A DNA stretch of 64,000 nucleotides from Phytophthora sp. 'mugwort'. Lineage: Eukaryota > Oomycota > Peronosporomycetes > Peronosporales > Peronosporaceae. Location of the stretch: assembly GCA_033558025.1 (NCBI GenBank), contig JAUCEF010000007.1, positions 1,736,001 to 1,800,000 of the forward strand, written 5' to 3'. Every line of letters starts with the position of its first letter. The stretch's first letter is position 1. The notes beneath the pieces were generated by a model. It ran no database searches and was not told the DNA's origin. It saw only the letters and a list, made by a program, of their open reading frames with translations. Of this stretch, positions 44,170-55,506 are shown one piece after another. The position numbers were made by a program, and so were the translations under genes.

Positions 44170-44541
44170 TACGGGACGAGGCTGCCGCACAATGGTAACC
44201 GTCGTGTCGCTCTTCCCTTCTTGGCTTGGCTCCTACGCGCGCACCCATCTGCAGGATCATGGTTCAAGGTCAGATCCGTCTCCGGGCCCTCGTGCCAGCA
44301 TTCTCGTCGGGCAAGCTCTCGCTACTGCACTCCGCCTCCGTGCCCCCATTGTGACTCGGCGCCTTCGGATCCTCCGGCCGGTGTTACACCCTTCGCGCCC
44401 TATCTTGGTGTGGCTCGTGCGGCTGCGGAAGCTTGGCAGACCCTCATTCAACGTTATCAGGAGGTGTCGGCCGCCTATGAACGATTCACGCGGGAGTTGA
44501 GGGCCGTGTTTCGCCGTCACTCTCACCTTGGCGGTGAATGA
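44170..44541 (+). pseudogene. G2 antisense ORF, N-terminal part
   Basis: It runs away from the inverted G2 3' LTR on the strand opposite to G2 pol. It reads CPHCDSAPSDPPAGVTPFAP (about 44340-44400) with a CxxC pair, then YLGVARAAAEAWQTLIQRYQ and EVSAAYERFTRELRAVFRRH, a predicted coiled coil, up to about 44525. This is the missing start of the protein whose C-terminal part lies at 22385-24415. It ends where copia-like sequence begins. Confidence 0.6.
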
Positions 44542-44780
44542 AAAGTCGGCCGTGATCGACGATGAATGGATCCTGGATAGCGGATCGAGCAGACAGTTTG
44601 TCAATGATGCGTCGTGGTTGGACGAGGAGGAAACGTGTGAAGGGGAGTGCGTCAACCAAATGGAGACCCGCTCAGTTTAACTAAGAAGGGCAGGGTGACG
44701 CTGAGGGTACGGCGTGCGGGTAAGGTGCATGTTGCAACTTTCGAAACCGCGGAGAAATTGCCTAAGTGAGGCGACTTGAG
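44530..44780 (+). pseudogene. Copia protease fragment
   Basis: It reads DDEWILDSGSSRQFVNDASW (about 44558-44617), the DSG active-site block of copia-type protease, then LTKKGRVTLRVRRAGKVHV with frame changes. It is cut at 44781 by the LTR of the minus-strand copia element, so it belongs to a different, earlier copia insertion. Confidence 0.6.
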
Positions 44781-45212
44781 TGGTTGATAGTTGAATCGAA
44801 AGTGAACATTCAAATCGTTAAATTGTCGGTCATACTATAGCTACCTTTATTCACCTGTTAGTGATCTTGCGACCTCGCTCACATGCAAAACGGTGTCATC
44901 TCCCACCATCCTGACGTCATCATTTCATGTAGCCAAATGCAGTAAGCTGTGTCTCTCGACGCTGCGCTGCCGCACCATTTTCTTGCTTGCTTCCTTCTCT
45001 TGCTGGGCTGGCGATCACCACGAGCTAGCTGTCACGTCACACTTCTCATCCTTCCAGTCATCGTGACCCTTCCACCAACTTGATGGTGACGTCAGTGCTG
45101 AGCCTTGAGATTCTGAATCGAGGCCGTTACACCAATAACTTCAAGTCGGGTCAGCTACTTCTGGCCGTATCAGGCAGCGAAACCGCTTTTTTGCGTTTTG
45201 CCATTTCCAACA
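44781..45212 (-). repeat. Copia element 3' LTR (about 432 bp)
   Basis: On the minus strand it starts TGTTGGAAATGG directly after the purine tract tttggggaggc and ends ACTATCAACCA. The boundary at 44781 is where the copia protease fragment stops. There is no second LTR in the window to confirm the ends. Confidence 0.5.
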
Positions 45213-48200
45213 GCCTCCCCAAAGGCGAACTCAGCCGGACCATTCGTAATTGATCTCGCAGCCGCTCGAAGACCACGCGTTGGAGGGGCTTCGTTAGGAT
45301 GTCTACAAGCTGCTATTGAATTGGGCAGAACTGCACGACGGCATCATCGCGTTTGATCACATCCCTAATAAAGTGAAATCGGATATTGATGTTCTTGCTA
45401 CGGTTACTGCAAATCTCGTTCTCCATCGCCTTGATCGCAGATTGATTGTCGACCTCAAGCAAGAATGATTTTTCATTGGTTCAGAGTCCAATCCCGACAT
45501 GCAGCTGCTTCACCCACATCCCGTCCTTCATTGCCATAGCTGCAGCGACGTACTCAGCTTCTATCAGGGAGAGTGCAACTGCAGTCTGCTTCTTAGAGGC
45601 CCACGCCATTGCAATGCCGTTCAACATCAGTACGGCACCAGATGCCGACTTCGCATCAGATGTGTCCCCAGCCCAGTCAACATCTGAGTAGATCGTCGCT
45701 ACCCACTTGCACCCGACGCCTTGACCAAGCTTAAGGAATAGCAAAATGAGGAAGTGCCGCGAAGGTAGCGCAACGCACGCTTTACTCCCTTCCAAAGACC
45801 TTATCGAGGTCGGGAAACAAATCTCGCCAAGTAGTTCACAAAATAATCAGCTGCAGTAATATCGGGGCGAGTGCAATTTGAGATCCACAGTAGCGAGACG
45901 ATTGCTCGTCTCATCAGGCTGCTTTGCTCCATGATCACGTCGCCATCGGGGTCCTTCGAGGTATCCATCGGAGTACAGACTGCCTTGCATAAAGCCATCT
46001 CCATGCTGCCGAGCAATTCCGCTATGGTGTCACGCTGGTGTAAGATAATGCCGTCATCCATATACTCGATGCATATCCCCAAGCACTTGACAACGTCGCC
46101 CATATCGTTGATGTCAAACTTCTGCCCCAATGGCTGCATGAACCAATCACCGTCGGCGTCATCTTTGCTTTCGACGATCACGTCGTCGACGTACAGCCCA
46201 AAACCAGTCAAATTGCCACTGTGGCGACGAGTATACAAACACGGATCAATCTTGCCCCTGGCGAAACCCAGTGATAGCAGAAACGCGTTCATTTCTTTGT
46301 TCCAGAATAGGCCACTCTGCTTCAATTCATACAAAATTTTCGGCAACAGCAACGCCGTGCCGTCCGACGATGGTGCGCCTTTCGGAGGCTTCGTGAATAT
46401 GGGTCGATCGAGGCTAGCCTTAACATAGGCGTTGGGTACGTCAACCTGACGAAGTCGGCGTTTTCCACTGAGGCGTCATGACTTTAATAAGTGCAAACTT
46501 GTGATCTTCAGCACTGGCTAGTAGGTCTCCTCAAAATCGACGCCATATCGCTGTGAAAAACCCCGAGCAACCAAGCGAGCCTTGAATCGCCCCAGTTCGC
46601 CACGGCAACTAAACTTTATCTTAAATACCCATTTTGACGACACTATATTCGTCTCGGTTGGTACTTTATCACTTCCCACGTCCCGTTCGATTGCAGATCC
46701 TTTAACTCTTTCTCGATTCCATTGAGGCCACTCAGGAATCTATTGAGCCTCGTCAATAGTGCGAGGTGTTATCATAGCCGCCATCGCTTCCGAGATATCG
46801 AGGTTTGCTGATCCGGGCAACTTCTTCCACCAATTCCTGTGTCAGGGAAAAGTTGGTCTGCTACCTTGGCTTCTTTCGTGATCCAAATACACGCCGTAGC
46901 ACTGATATGGTTTCAGCAATACTCGTCTTCACCGCTGTAACTCGTATAGTCCGCGTTTCTGACCTGTCTAACACGCTTCTGCGTCATTACGACGCTGATG
47001 CGCCGCTTGGGCCTGCCTCCATCTGGAATCTCCTGCTCTTCAGTAATCTATTCTGCAGCAGTGTTTGCTGGATTTCTGACGGGACTGTCGTTTCTGCCGT
47101 CGGCATGCAGTTTTCACCGTGGAGCTGGTTGAGTCTCCTTCTCGTGAACATCCAACCTGTCAATGTTTTGCACATCCGCGCTTGTCACATGATTTTCTTC
47201 GTTCGTGGAATGAAGAGTCGATAGCCCTTCTGAGCGTCGTTTATCCCGATGATCAAAGCTTTCTCAGCTCGCCGCTTCACTGATGCAGCTATCTTGTGCG
47301 CAATGTGCGTCGTGCATGAATGTGACCCCAAGCTTCAGGATGAGCCCCACCTTGGGTGGCTTGGCTGTGGGTACGTCCATCGGAGCCTTGTTGTTTGCGT
47401 TAGCTCTAGTCGGCAGCCGATTACAGATGTACGATGCGTATATGACAGCGTCGCCCTAGTAGCGGTCAGGGAGACCAGACGCTCATAACATCGCGCGGCC
47501 AGAGTTCATCAGTGTCCGGCGCATGCGCTCCACCTTGTCGTTGGAGGCGGACGTGTCGGGAAGCGCCGTCTGCTGTTTAATGCCGTGATATGTGCAGAAG
47601 GCCATGAAATCGTGACCCTGGAATTCCCTCCCCCGTCAGACCTGATCCCCTCCACACCATACCGACGCTCAAATTCGGGCACGAACGTCATGAATTTCTT
47701 CAGGGCTTCGTCCTTCTTTTGGAGCAAGTACACGCGATTAGTGCTGGATCCATAGTCCACAATTGTAAGCAAGTGCTTGTTCCCGTTACGATCAAGGATG
47801 ATGTCAGTCTTCAAGTCCACAGCCAGCACTGCTCCAACTTCATCTATATCCGCCGAGGTGGATGTGTCCGGCGTTGGCTGCTTCGATTTGGTCTGTTTGG
47901 CCTTTGCACATGGTAAGCAGAACCGCAGCTTCTTGAACACGACTTCCATGTCTTCGGTCAACCCCTTAGAATACACCCGAAGCAGGTCCTGGAAATTCAC
48001 ATGACTGAGGCGCTCGTGCCAGTGCTGAAGTGTTGCCTTCGGTACCTGGACAAACATCGCCGCTGCATCTGCATCCGCATCCACGGTCGTTCCACGTAAA
48101 ATCCACATCTTCTGTTCTTTCAGCAGATCGCAACAACGTCCCACATCGGTTAGTCACCTTGCACTGTGATCAGCCGAAAGTGGTCGTGATCCCGTGTTCT

Positions 48201-48826
48201 CCCAGGTCGGTCACTGACAACAGATATCGATCCAGACCGGGGAACATAATGCACCTCGTGAAGCAGCACAGCGCGGGATACGTCACTACTGTTCACACGA
48301 AGAACACAATTTCCCTTCGTACTTGCATGCAGTATTCCTCCTTTTGACGCATTAATCGTCAAGCTGGATGGAGAGGTGCCAAACAGTGCGGTACCATCGA
48401 GCACATGTGGTAGAACGCTCCTGAATCGATTAACCAGTTGGTTGCCGTTGGCTTTGGTTCAGGGCTAGATACTGTCACCATCCAGAACTTCGCACTCTCG
48501 TCACCACCATCATCCTCATCGCGGGACTCTTGATCTTGACGTTGAGCTTGGTGAACCGCAGCTTGGTGCTGGTTCTTCCTCGGCTTGGTAAACTGAGGAG
48601 ACTTGTTACCAGTTCTCCACAGTTCCAGCAAGTAATCGCTTTCTCGCATGCGTTGACCTGTGCCTTGCTGCGAATTCGTTGGCCGTGTCGATGCTGGTTG
48701 TTGGTGACTTGCGCCTGCTTGTGCTGATTTCCTCGCTAATGGCCTTCCACCTTCTTGGTGGCGTTGGGGCTAGTCTGCTTTTCGCGCTGCTGCTGCCGAG
48801 CCGGACCGGCTGTATCGCTGCGGCTC
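45213..48826 (-). pseudogene. Copia element: gag end, protease, integrase, RT, RNase H
   Basis: Read on the minus strand: gag end with a zinc-knuckle remnant (KAITCWNC near 48610-48640); protease TNWLIDSGAFYHMC (about 48405-48450); integrase WHERLSHVNFQDLLRVYSKG with LPCAKAK and LAVDLKTDIILDRNGNKHLL (47700-48050); reverse transcriptase GRFKARLVARGFSQRYGVDF, LYELKQSGLFWNK, and active site FGLYVDDVIVES (46150-46610); RNase H TIYSDVDWAGDTSDAKSASG, ASKKQTAVALSLIEAEY (45500-45700). Frameshifts and stops occur in each domain. The 5' end is lost at 48826, where the G1 inverted-repeat arm begins. Confidence 0.82.
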
Positions 48827-49757
48827 TGAAGGAAGCCCTTGTCAAGTTCCGGGTGCACCTCCTGGGCTTCCATCCCTTTGTGATCTACACAGACCACGTA
48901 TCTGTGTAGATCACAAAGGTGTCCCAAAGGCTGGTGAGGTGGCTGTCCTTCTTTGCGGAATATAACTTCCGCGTCGAGTACAAGCCTGGCAAGCTCAACG
49001 TGCTTGCCGATGCGTTGTCACGCAGGCCGGACTATGAGTTGGCGAACATAAGTCGACGACCGATCTATATGATCAGATACGCATGGCGTGTCGGGGCGAC
49101 GAAGCCCTGCTGGTATAGTTCCTGGCCGCTGGTAAGGAAGCCAAAGCCGAATGGCTCACGCCACGTCAGAGAGCCCGGCTCCATCCAATCGATACGAGTG
49201 GGATGATGGCCTGCTTTATCATCGAGTGGAGCCCCATGTACCCTAAACGGGTAGTCGTTCAAGCGATGAGGACCCAAGTTTGGCATCCTACAGGAGGCGC
49301 ACAATGCGCCGTCTAGCGATCACTTGGGCCGCGAGAAGACCTTCCGATCGGTCTCTCAGTACTTTTGGTGGGCCCACATGTACAAGTGGGTCGCACGGTA
49401 CGTGAAGACATGTGAAACATGTCAGCGGGTGAAACCCGTCGGCACGCCTCGGCTCCCTTACAGATCCTGCCCGTTCCAGCGGACTGCTGGAAGTCGATGA
49501 GTCTGGATTTCATCTTTGGACTTCCGGCCGGCGGCCATGGAAACACCGGTATCTTGGTATACTTGTGCCGTCTGAGCAAGATGGTGCGTCTTGCTCCGGT
49601 CAAAGACACAGTGACCGGGGAACAGGCTGCGAAGCTATTCCTGGATGGCGTTTTCCGCGATCAGGGTCTGCCGGAGACAATTGTCTCGGATCGTGACCCG
49701 CGGTTTACCGCTGCCTTCTGGCGAACGCTGTTCTAACTACTTGGAACGACGTTGTAC
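48827..49757 (+). repeat. 931-bp inverted repeat, right arm
   Basis: Reverse complement of 40400-41330; see that entry. It holds the same 19-bp snap-back palindrome near 48869-48913. At its inner end it abuts copia gag. At its outer end it runs without a break into the rest of G1 integrase. Confidence 0.92.
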
Positions 49758-51176
49758 ATGTCCACTGCCGATCCTCCTCAGACGGATGGGCGGACGGAGC
49801 ATGTCAACCGAGTGCTTGAGAACACTTGACGGAGTGTCTGTGCGGAGGCTCCTCGCGCTTGGTCAGAATGCTTGCCAAGCGTTGGGTTTGCACTCAACAA
49901 TGCGGTTCACGCATCGACCGGGTATATCCCGTTCTAATGAATGGCTTACGCCATCCACGGGTGCAGCTCACCACTTTGCGAGGCAGCACCCCGTCTTCAA
50001 TTCTAAGTGGAAGAGCAGCTCGGAAAGCGCTTTCCTCCCGTGTCTCGGACATGAGACCGGTTTCCTTGCGGATACAAGTGGAGTCTTTTATAGACACCAG
50101 GTTGAGCGTAATCAGCCGTGTCCGTGATGCCATGGCAGCGGCACAGGACAACCAAAAGGAGTGCCCAGACAAACAAGGAAGAGGAAACCTAAACGTGTTT
50201 AAAGTGGGTGCATTAGCCCTACTAGACACTAGGAACTTGCCACTCGCCACGGTAAGTTCCGTTGGGAGCAACAAACTGAAGCATCGTTTCATTGGACCCT
50301 CGCGGTCCTGGCCAGGCATGGTGCGGCATATACCATTGACCTGCCTAAGTCGATGACGACCCACCCGACGTTCTACGTGGGGCGTCTGAAGCGGTACCAT
50401 GATCCTCAGGGCTCACAGACCCCAGCTCTACAAAGCGAGGCTGCGACTCTTCTCTCTGAGTGCGCCCAGAGCCAGAAGCCCAGGTCCCTTGCGGGGCCCC
50501 AGAAGGTGCTCCATACGAAGGAACCCTGGCTGCATACGCCGAGTATGAGCCATAGTGATACGGCTGGGAGTATGCAGGAGTCGCTCTCACCTGAGGCACA
50601 GGCCGCAGGAGGTTCCGAAAAAGATACACATCCCATTGGCATCGGCCTATGGACGCCCAAAAGGCATTCAGACGTTGGAAGATCTCGTCCACGTCATTCG
50701 TGCGACGGTCGACCGTCCTTCGAGGGCCGACAAGTCATCGACCAGACGATTCACGTCGTCACGAATCAGCACAAGGACCTCAGCGCTCCCGGTCTGTGCG
50801 GCGGCAGCCCCGCCCTCACCAAGTCCAAGCGTAATCTCAAGCGCAAGGACTTGACGACGAAGGGCGGTGTCTTCAACAACCCGAGGTGTAGCCGAAGGTG
50901 GCACACCAGGTTCTGAGCTGGACCGGTGGGGCGGCGCCTCATACTCGTACTCGTTCGAGGGCACACCGCCTCTCCTCGACCGTAATTGGGAGCCCCACTA
51001 CCACGTGGAGCGTGTGGTTCAGAAGAGGCGTGTTCACGGGAAGCGCCAGCTCCGCGTGAAGTGGAGGGGGTACTCGGAAGCTGAGTGCTCCTGGAGCCGT
51101 ACGAACGGCTCCAGACTGACTCCCCGAAGGCTGTCGCGATCTGGGAAACAGAATCGGCGACGGCTTCGTAAGTAGT
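48827..51176 (+). pseudogene. G1 pol 3' part: RNase H, integrase, chromodomain
   Basis: RNase H end: KFRVHLLGFHPFVIYTDH, then the palindrome lesion, then LSFFAEYNFRVEYKPGKLNV and ADALSRRPDYEL (48840-49045). Integrase: zinc region to about 49470, core from 49498 (SLDFIFGLPAGGHGNTGILV) through IVSDRDPRFTAAFWRTLF (49680-49733). After a frameshift, DGRTEHVNRVLENT carries the last acidic block (about 49785-49825). A decayed C-terminal region follows. The chromodomain lies at 50974-51175 (NWEPHYHVERVVQKRRVHGK, QLRVKWRGYSEAECSW), ending in a stop near 51175. Many lesions. Confidence 0.8.
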
Positions 51177-51249
51177 TCGGGCTTTCTTGCCCGAACGGGG
51201 TGTGATCGTAGAACCAAGACCATACCTGCGCTCACCATGAGCGTTTAGC

Positions 51250-51910
51250 GGAATGCTTCTGCAGTTATCGAGAGAGCTGCCGTTTGCCTACCACATTGGC
51301 AAACTCAATACGCAGATCTCGGAGGTCAAGGATGGCCTCCAGGGTGAGATCCTGCCGGAGAACCTCGAGTTGTCCATGTGTGCAGCGCGTAGCTGCCCAC
51401 TTCCAAAAGACGGCCTCGGATCTTGGAAAGAGTCACCGTGTGGGGGCATCATGGCTGGATAGCCCACACAAGTCGCAGTTCCGACCGGAGCTCTGGTTTT
51501 CTTTCGCCGCTCGTGAACACCTTGAGTGGAATGTTAGGCGGTGCCGAAAGCTCGCATTGCTCTCATCGAGCAATGCTCACGTTCTGGAAGAGAGGCTGCT
51601 TGGCCACCAGGGGCGCTCAAAAGCGCCCCTAGAAGAGCGCCCGCCGAGAAGCACGCGAGGCGGCTGGAGCTGACTTATGTAGGCGTCGGGTCCGTGGACT
51701 CCTCAGGAGGGAAGTACCCGGGAGCATAAGGCGGTCCCCCACGGACGGGAGAAGCATACTTCACAGGCGACCGGGTCGCCGGGGTCCGCACTCCCTTATA
51801 TCGAGCAGCCTGGTACTCTGACTACTTCCGTCGAGATCGTTGTGGCCCTCTTCCTCCTCGTCGGAAGAATATCTGAAGAGGCCCTTGTTCGTGAGCGTGA
51901 GGGTTCCATA
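51250..51910 (-). pseudogene. G1 antisense ORF, middle and C-terminal parts
   Basis: On the strand opposite to G1 pol, the frame that enters from the LTR side reads GYGTLTLTNKGLFRYSSDEE, then EEGHNDLDGSSQSTRLLDI (51795-51912). After frame changes it has PGYFPPEESTDPTPT (about 51690-51735). Nearer its end it has CDLCGLSSHDAPTR, a CxxC-x4-H zinc-like motif (about 51440-51480), and a helical end LEVLRQDLTLEAILDLRDLR, IEFANVVGKRQLS (51270-51370). It converges on the stop of the chromodomain. It is the continuation of 33453-33954. A gag-like or nucleic-acid-binding protein is possible; no known domain is recognised. Confidence 0.55.
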
Positions 51911-52117
51911 CCCTTCACGGATCGGAGAACTGTAAGCAGCTCATGCTTGAGGCTGAAGTGGAAGCCGAAGAAGAAAAACACGCGGAAGTGTTCGGGCTCA
52001 AAAGGAAATGAGACGGCTGCGGAAACCTACCGCAGCGAAGTCGATGCAATTCGACTTGGAGAGTGAAAGGCGGCGATTTCCTTTCAGTCCCCCTGGATGG
52101 TCGGTAAATTAAACCTT

Positions 52118-52129
52118 AGTGGGGGAGGA
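52118..52129 (+). promoter_or_regulatory. Polypurine tract of G1
   Basis: AGTGGGGGAGGA lies directly before the TG of the 3' LTR. The second G1 copy has AAGTGGGGAAGGA in the same place (33264-33276, minus strand). It serves as plus-strand primer in reverse transcription. Confidence 0.8.
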
Positions 52130-52496
52130 TGTAACGGGGTTACATGCAGAGTGACTTGTCACTCTACAGATCAGGTGTACCAACGTACACTAAGCGATGT
52201 GGCCAAACATCACTATGACGTCGACGATAATGACGTCATGGATAGGTACCACAGATATGGTACAAAGACCTCAGAGCCACTCAATAGGATAACATCTATG
52301 GTACTTTATAGGTGACTAATAGTTAGTATGTAGATGCATTAAATGGGGCCACCTATAAATATATTCAGTCTTAAATCTACCCAATTTTGGTAACAGTCCC
52401 ATAGGCCAGGGACTAGTGAACTGCCGTTCACTGAGAATTTGTGTACTCTCCGGAAGTCACACTTCCTGTGCGCAAGGTGTTGTGTGCCCCGTCACA
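52130..52496 (+). repeat. 3' LTR of gypsy element G1 (367 bp)
   Basis: It starts TGTAACGGGGTTACA and ends TGTGTGCCCCGTCACA. It is the partner of 12924-13289: same orientation, similar length, about 10% different over the first 75 bases. It is followed by CAGAG, the same five bases that precede the 5' LTR. Confidence 0.9.
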
Positions 52497-52501
52497 CAGA
52501 G
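52497..52501. repeat. Target-site duplication CAGAG, right copy
   Basis: It directly follows the CA end of the G1 3' LTR. Its partner is at 12919-12923, 39.6 kb away. Confidence 0.8.
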
Positions 52502-55500
52502 CCACACACGCATCATCTCGGTGTCCACAGCGGGGAAATCCATCACAAACGTGGCAACCTTCGTGACATGAGCGATTCCATAGTCTGGTCAACGCGGCAA
52601 CACGTCCGATTAACCGTTTGCCTGCTAGGCTTGTACTTTACTCGAAGTTATACTCTGCCAAGTAGGATAAGCAGCGGGCCACTCGTTGCGAGCGATGAGG
52701 CGGCTGGGTCGTAGGTATGATCAGTGAAGATCACGAACAGCTTAGTGCCGAGCAGGTGGACCCTGAACTTGACAACAGCAAACTTTATTCCAAATAGCTA
52801 CTTGTTTAGTTCTTCTCCTCAGCTTGGAGCTGGCGAATTCAACGCGATCGCGCGTTCATGCCCTCGGGCATCTTCATGTAGCATTGCACTACCAATGATG
52901 AAGTCCGATACCTCACCGACGACAGAATTGGTGTTCGGGACAGGCCGGGGGCATGGCGGAGGATATCTTTGACAGCTTCAAATACATCTTTCTTGATGAC
53001 CGGAGCCCCAGCATCAGTACGCATTCTTACGAAGGAGGTTGGACAATGACCGGGTCATACCGGCATGGTTCTAGCTGCACTTGCGAAAATATTTGGCGAG
53101 ACCAAGTCACTTGCGTAAATCCTTCTGTATTATTTTTGGAAACGGTCAGTGAATAATGACTTCCACCTTTGAGGGATCCGCCCGAAGCCATCAACTTCCA
53201 ATAAATCACTAAGAAAATAATCTATCCAGAACGGAAGATGCACTTCGCCCCATTAACGTACCGTCTTGTCGATGGGATCCTCCACATCCGACGTGTCGTG
53301 CTTTGCACGACCAGGGACAAAGACATCGTCATCGTATGTCGGTGCATACGCCCGGTGGGACCAGAGAGATCCGTCACTAGACGTTAAAACGTCGCTGGCG
53401 CATCTGATTGCTCTTAAGGCATTAACAGCCAAACCCAAAGCATACCGCCCGGAGTGCTGTCGCTGCTTGCAGGATATCGCTCGTTCGCATGAGCGACTGG
53501 TAATAGTCGGGTACGCTGTACATTGTTTATTCCACCATACCGTTCTTGCAGAGCATCCTTCTAAGTAATCGGCGTTTGTGCCGGAATATAGGCCGCGTTC
53601 AGCTTGTTGGAGCCTGAACATTAAGGGACTTGCTGTCTGGCTTTCTGATACAAAATGTCGGCGTGGATCGTGTAGGTTTGCTCTCGTGCAATCTCCGCCT
53701 CGCGTTTTGAACGGAGGAATGCATCAATGACGTCACACTGTTCCCTCGGCTTCTGTCGTGTTATGCAGTATTTGGACCCAGGAACCAATACTACCTCTTG
53801 ACGCACTCCTCGACCGTCGGAGGTAGTCCATAAGCCGGGTCGTTTGGAGACAACGTCTTGGTACTTTTTGACCAAATGATAGTAAACGTTTCGCGGATTC
53901 TTCAAGATTGCCGGCGCATTACGCACACTTAGTGAATGCTTTGTGTCCTCAAGGACCGCTCATCCATAAGCGGCGAGGAGTTCAACCCTCTTCAGGGCGG
54001 CCTTGGCTAACTTGTCCGCTTTTAAAACCTCGGCGGATTCGGCCATGGGCATCTCGTCCAGCTCCAAGTGGGCGCCAATAAATGACGGGAAATGCCGTCA
54101 GCAGAAAATACCATCGCCCCTGCCGGCCACTCCATAAACAAGTGTATCGCTGTTCGCAATCTTCCATACTCAACACATTCCGAGTAAAGGCAAACGAACT
54201 GCGCCTCGCAGCCGTTGCATGGCGTTGTTACCGTCTCCTCGTGGAGACCTACGCCTCTGCGAGACCATTATACGCCCAAACGGCGTTTTCAGGTGTTCTC
54301 ATCTCCTGTGGCGGCAGTCAGCGAAGCGCTGCACGACTTGCAGTCGGGTTATGTGTCCCTCCAAACGTCTATGCCCAGGATGCATCGGCTCACGGCCGAC
54401 CGCGCCACCATCGTTTTCTTCTTGGACGATGTTCGGCGACTAGAATCGCTTCCGCCGGTGCAGCTATCACTTCCAGTCATCGTGTCCGCACCAACTGGAG
54501 GTGTGTACTTCTGCAGTTGTTGCTCTGGCCTGCGGTCCCATTCTTCACGGCAGACTCAATAAGACCTGGGCCGACCGAGAACAGTCCTGTGTCTCCCCTA
54601 CCACCGGGGCGCGTCGAGCTTCGCGTGCCCTGGCTTGTGGCACACGAAGTAGTTGCCAGGTCGTCTGACCTCCTCGGGTTGGCGTTGGACTTCCTCGCGC
54701 AGGGGGTTCTTGTTCTCATGTCTTCTTCCTCCTTCTCCAGCGACCTCACGGCCCCCTCAATGCCTTGCTCCTGCGACGGCCACCGTCGGCCTTAACGAAC
54801 GTGATGACCATTGTCATTACCTTTGTCGGCTCACGGTCCCCTCAATGCCTTGCTTTTGCGGCGGCCACTATCCTTGTCGAACGTGATGCCCGTTGCCACT
54901 ACATTGTCGGCACGTTGACTCAGCTCACCATCATGTCCACGTAACATCGCAAGTGATCGAATCGTACGTTGGAGGGGAGAACTACCACCGAAACCTGCGT
55001 CGTCAAGGGACATCCTGACTGTCTTCAGTCTACTGTCAGCCGGCACATATAGTTGAGGTGGCCTGGAAATTACCGTTTGCTTGCGTCGTGTGGCCTCCAG
55101 CTGGGCGTAGATATGGCGCTTCGTCATGGTCTTGGTCTGCTCGTTAGCTATGACCTCGAGCCACTCGCAAAGATATTTCCATGTGGCCGATGAGTCCTTC
55201 AGCTCCATGAGTTGCTGATCCGTGTCCGTAATGACGTGAGCTCTTTCAGGTCCTGGGGTAGCCAACCCTCACGCGTTTCTATAGTCTGGTGAGGTTCTCC
55301 TTCAGCATATTGTCGCCCGACATGACCTTGAATAGGTCGGGGTCATTCTTGTACGCGGCGGCCTCCATGCATTCTTGTAGTATTGGAAGTTTGCCCGTTC
55401 CAGCAAATACGTCCACCAGTCTTCTCCGAGACCTTGACCTCCCAGGTCGCATCCGCCGTCGGCTTGGATATCCTTGCACTTCAGCGACGGCGTGACTTGG

Positions 55501-55506
55501 GCTCAA
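52502..55506 (-). pseudogene. Gypsy element G3, gag to RNase H (right half of a split element)
   Basis: Minus strand, from the 5' side: gag-like sequence at 54500-55506 (LLVDVFAGTGKLPILQECME-like text, KNDPDLFKVMSGDNMLKENL, SSATWKYLCEWLEVIANEQT, a CCHC remnant CHKPGHAKLD near 54620-54660). A decayed protease region follows. Reverse transcriptase follows: QEVVLVPGSKYCITRQKPRE, EQCDVIDAFLRSKREAEIAR (53650-53850), then YALGLAVNALRAIRCASDVL-like pieces to 53270. RNase H: FRVHLLGTKLFVIFTDH (about 52710-52770), to 52502. Frameshifts are frequent. Integrase continues at 12918. I could not find LTRs for this element. Confidence 0.72.
54751..54919. repeat. Imperfect ~86-bp tandem duplication in G3 gag
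   Basis: Both units begin cccctcaatgccttgc (54752 and 54838), run through a cggccac and aacgtgatg core, and end with ttgtcgg. The second unit has diverged by several substitutions and a short deletion. Confidence 0.6.

Larger units (their letters stand above)
12924..52496 (+). mobile_element. Outer G1 insertion, 39.6 kb with nested and rearranged contents
   Basis: The limits are given by two direct LTRs of one family and the shared CAGAG. Deleting 12924-52496 plus one CAGAG joins G3 RNase H to G3 integrase in one frame (VALLFALGNYQIKFPDIKVC reads across the junction). G1's own sequence inside is only about 9 kb. The remainder is G2, a copia element, G4, and a block with host genes. Confidence 0.8.

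Noticed and set aside
43985..44500. A 171-residue plus-strand protein
   Set aside because: Its first part is the inverted G2 LTR, and its second part is a wrong frame of the G2 antisense ORF.
46805..47488. Plus-strand frames across the copia element
   Set aside because: They lie opposite recognisable copia integrase and RT text and have no motifs of their own, so they are shadows.
49894..50692. Minus-strand frames opposite G1 integrase C-terminus
   Set aside because: They are antisense to decayed integrase text and do not belong to the G1 antisense ORF, which ends near 51250.
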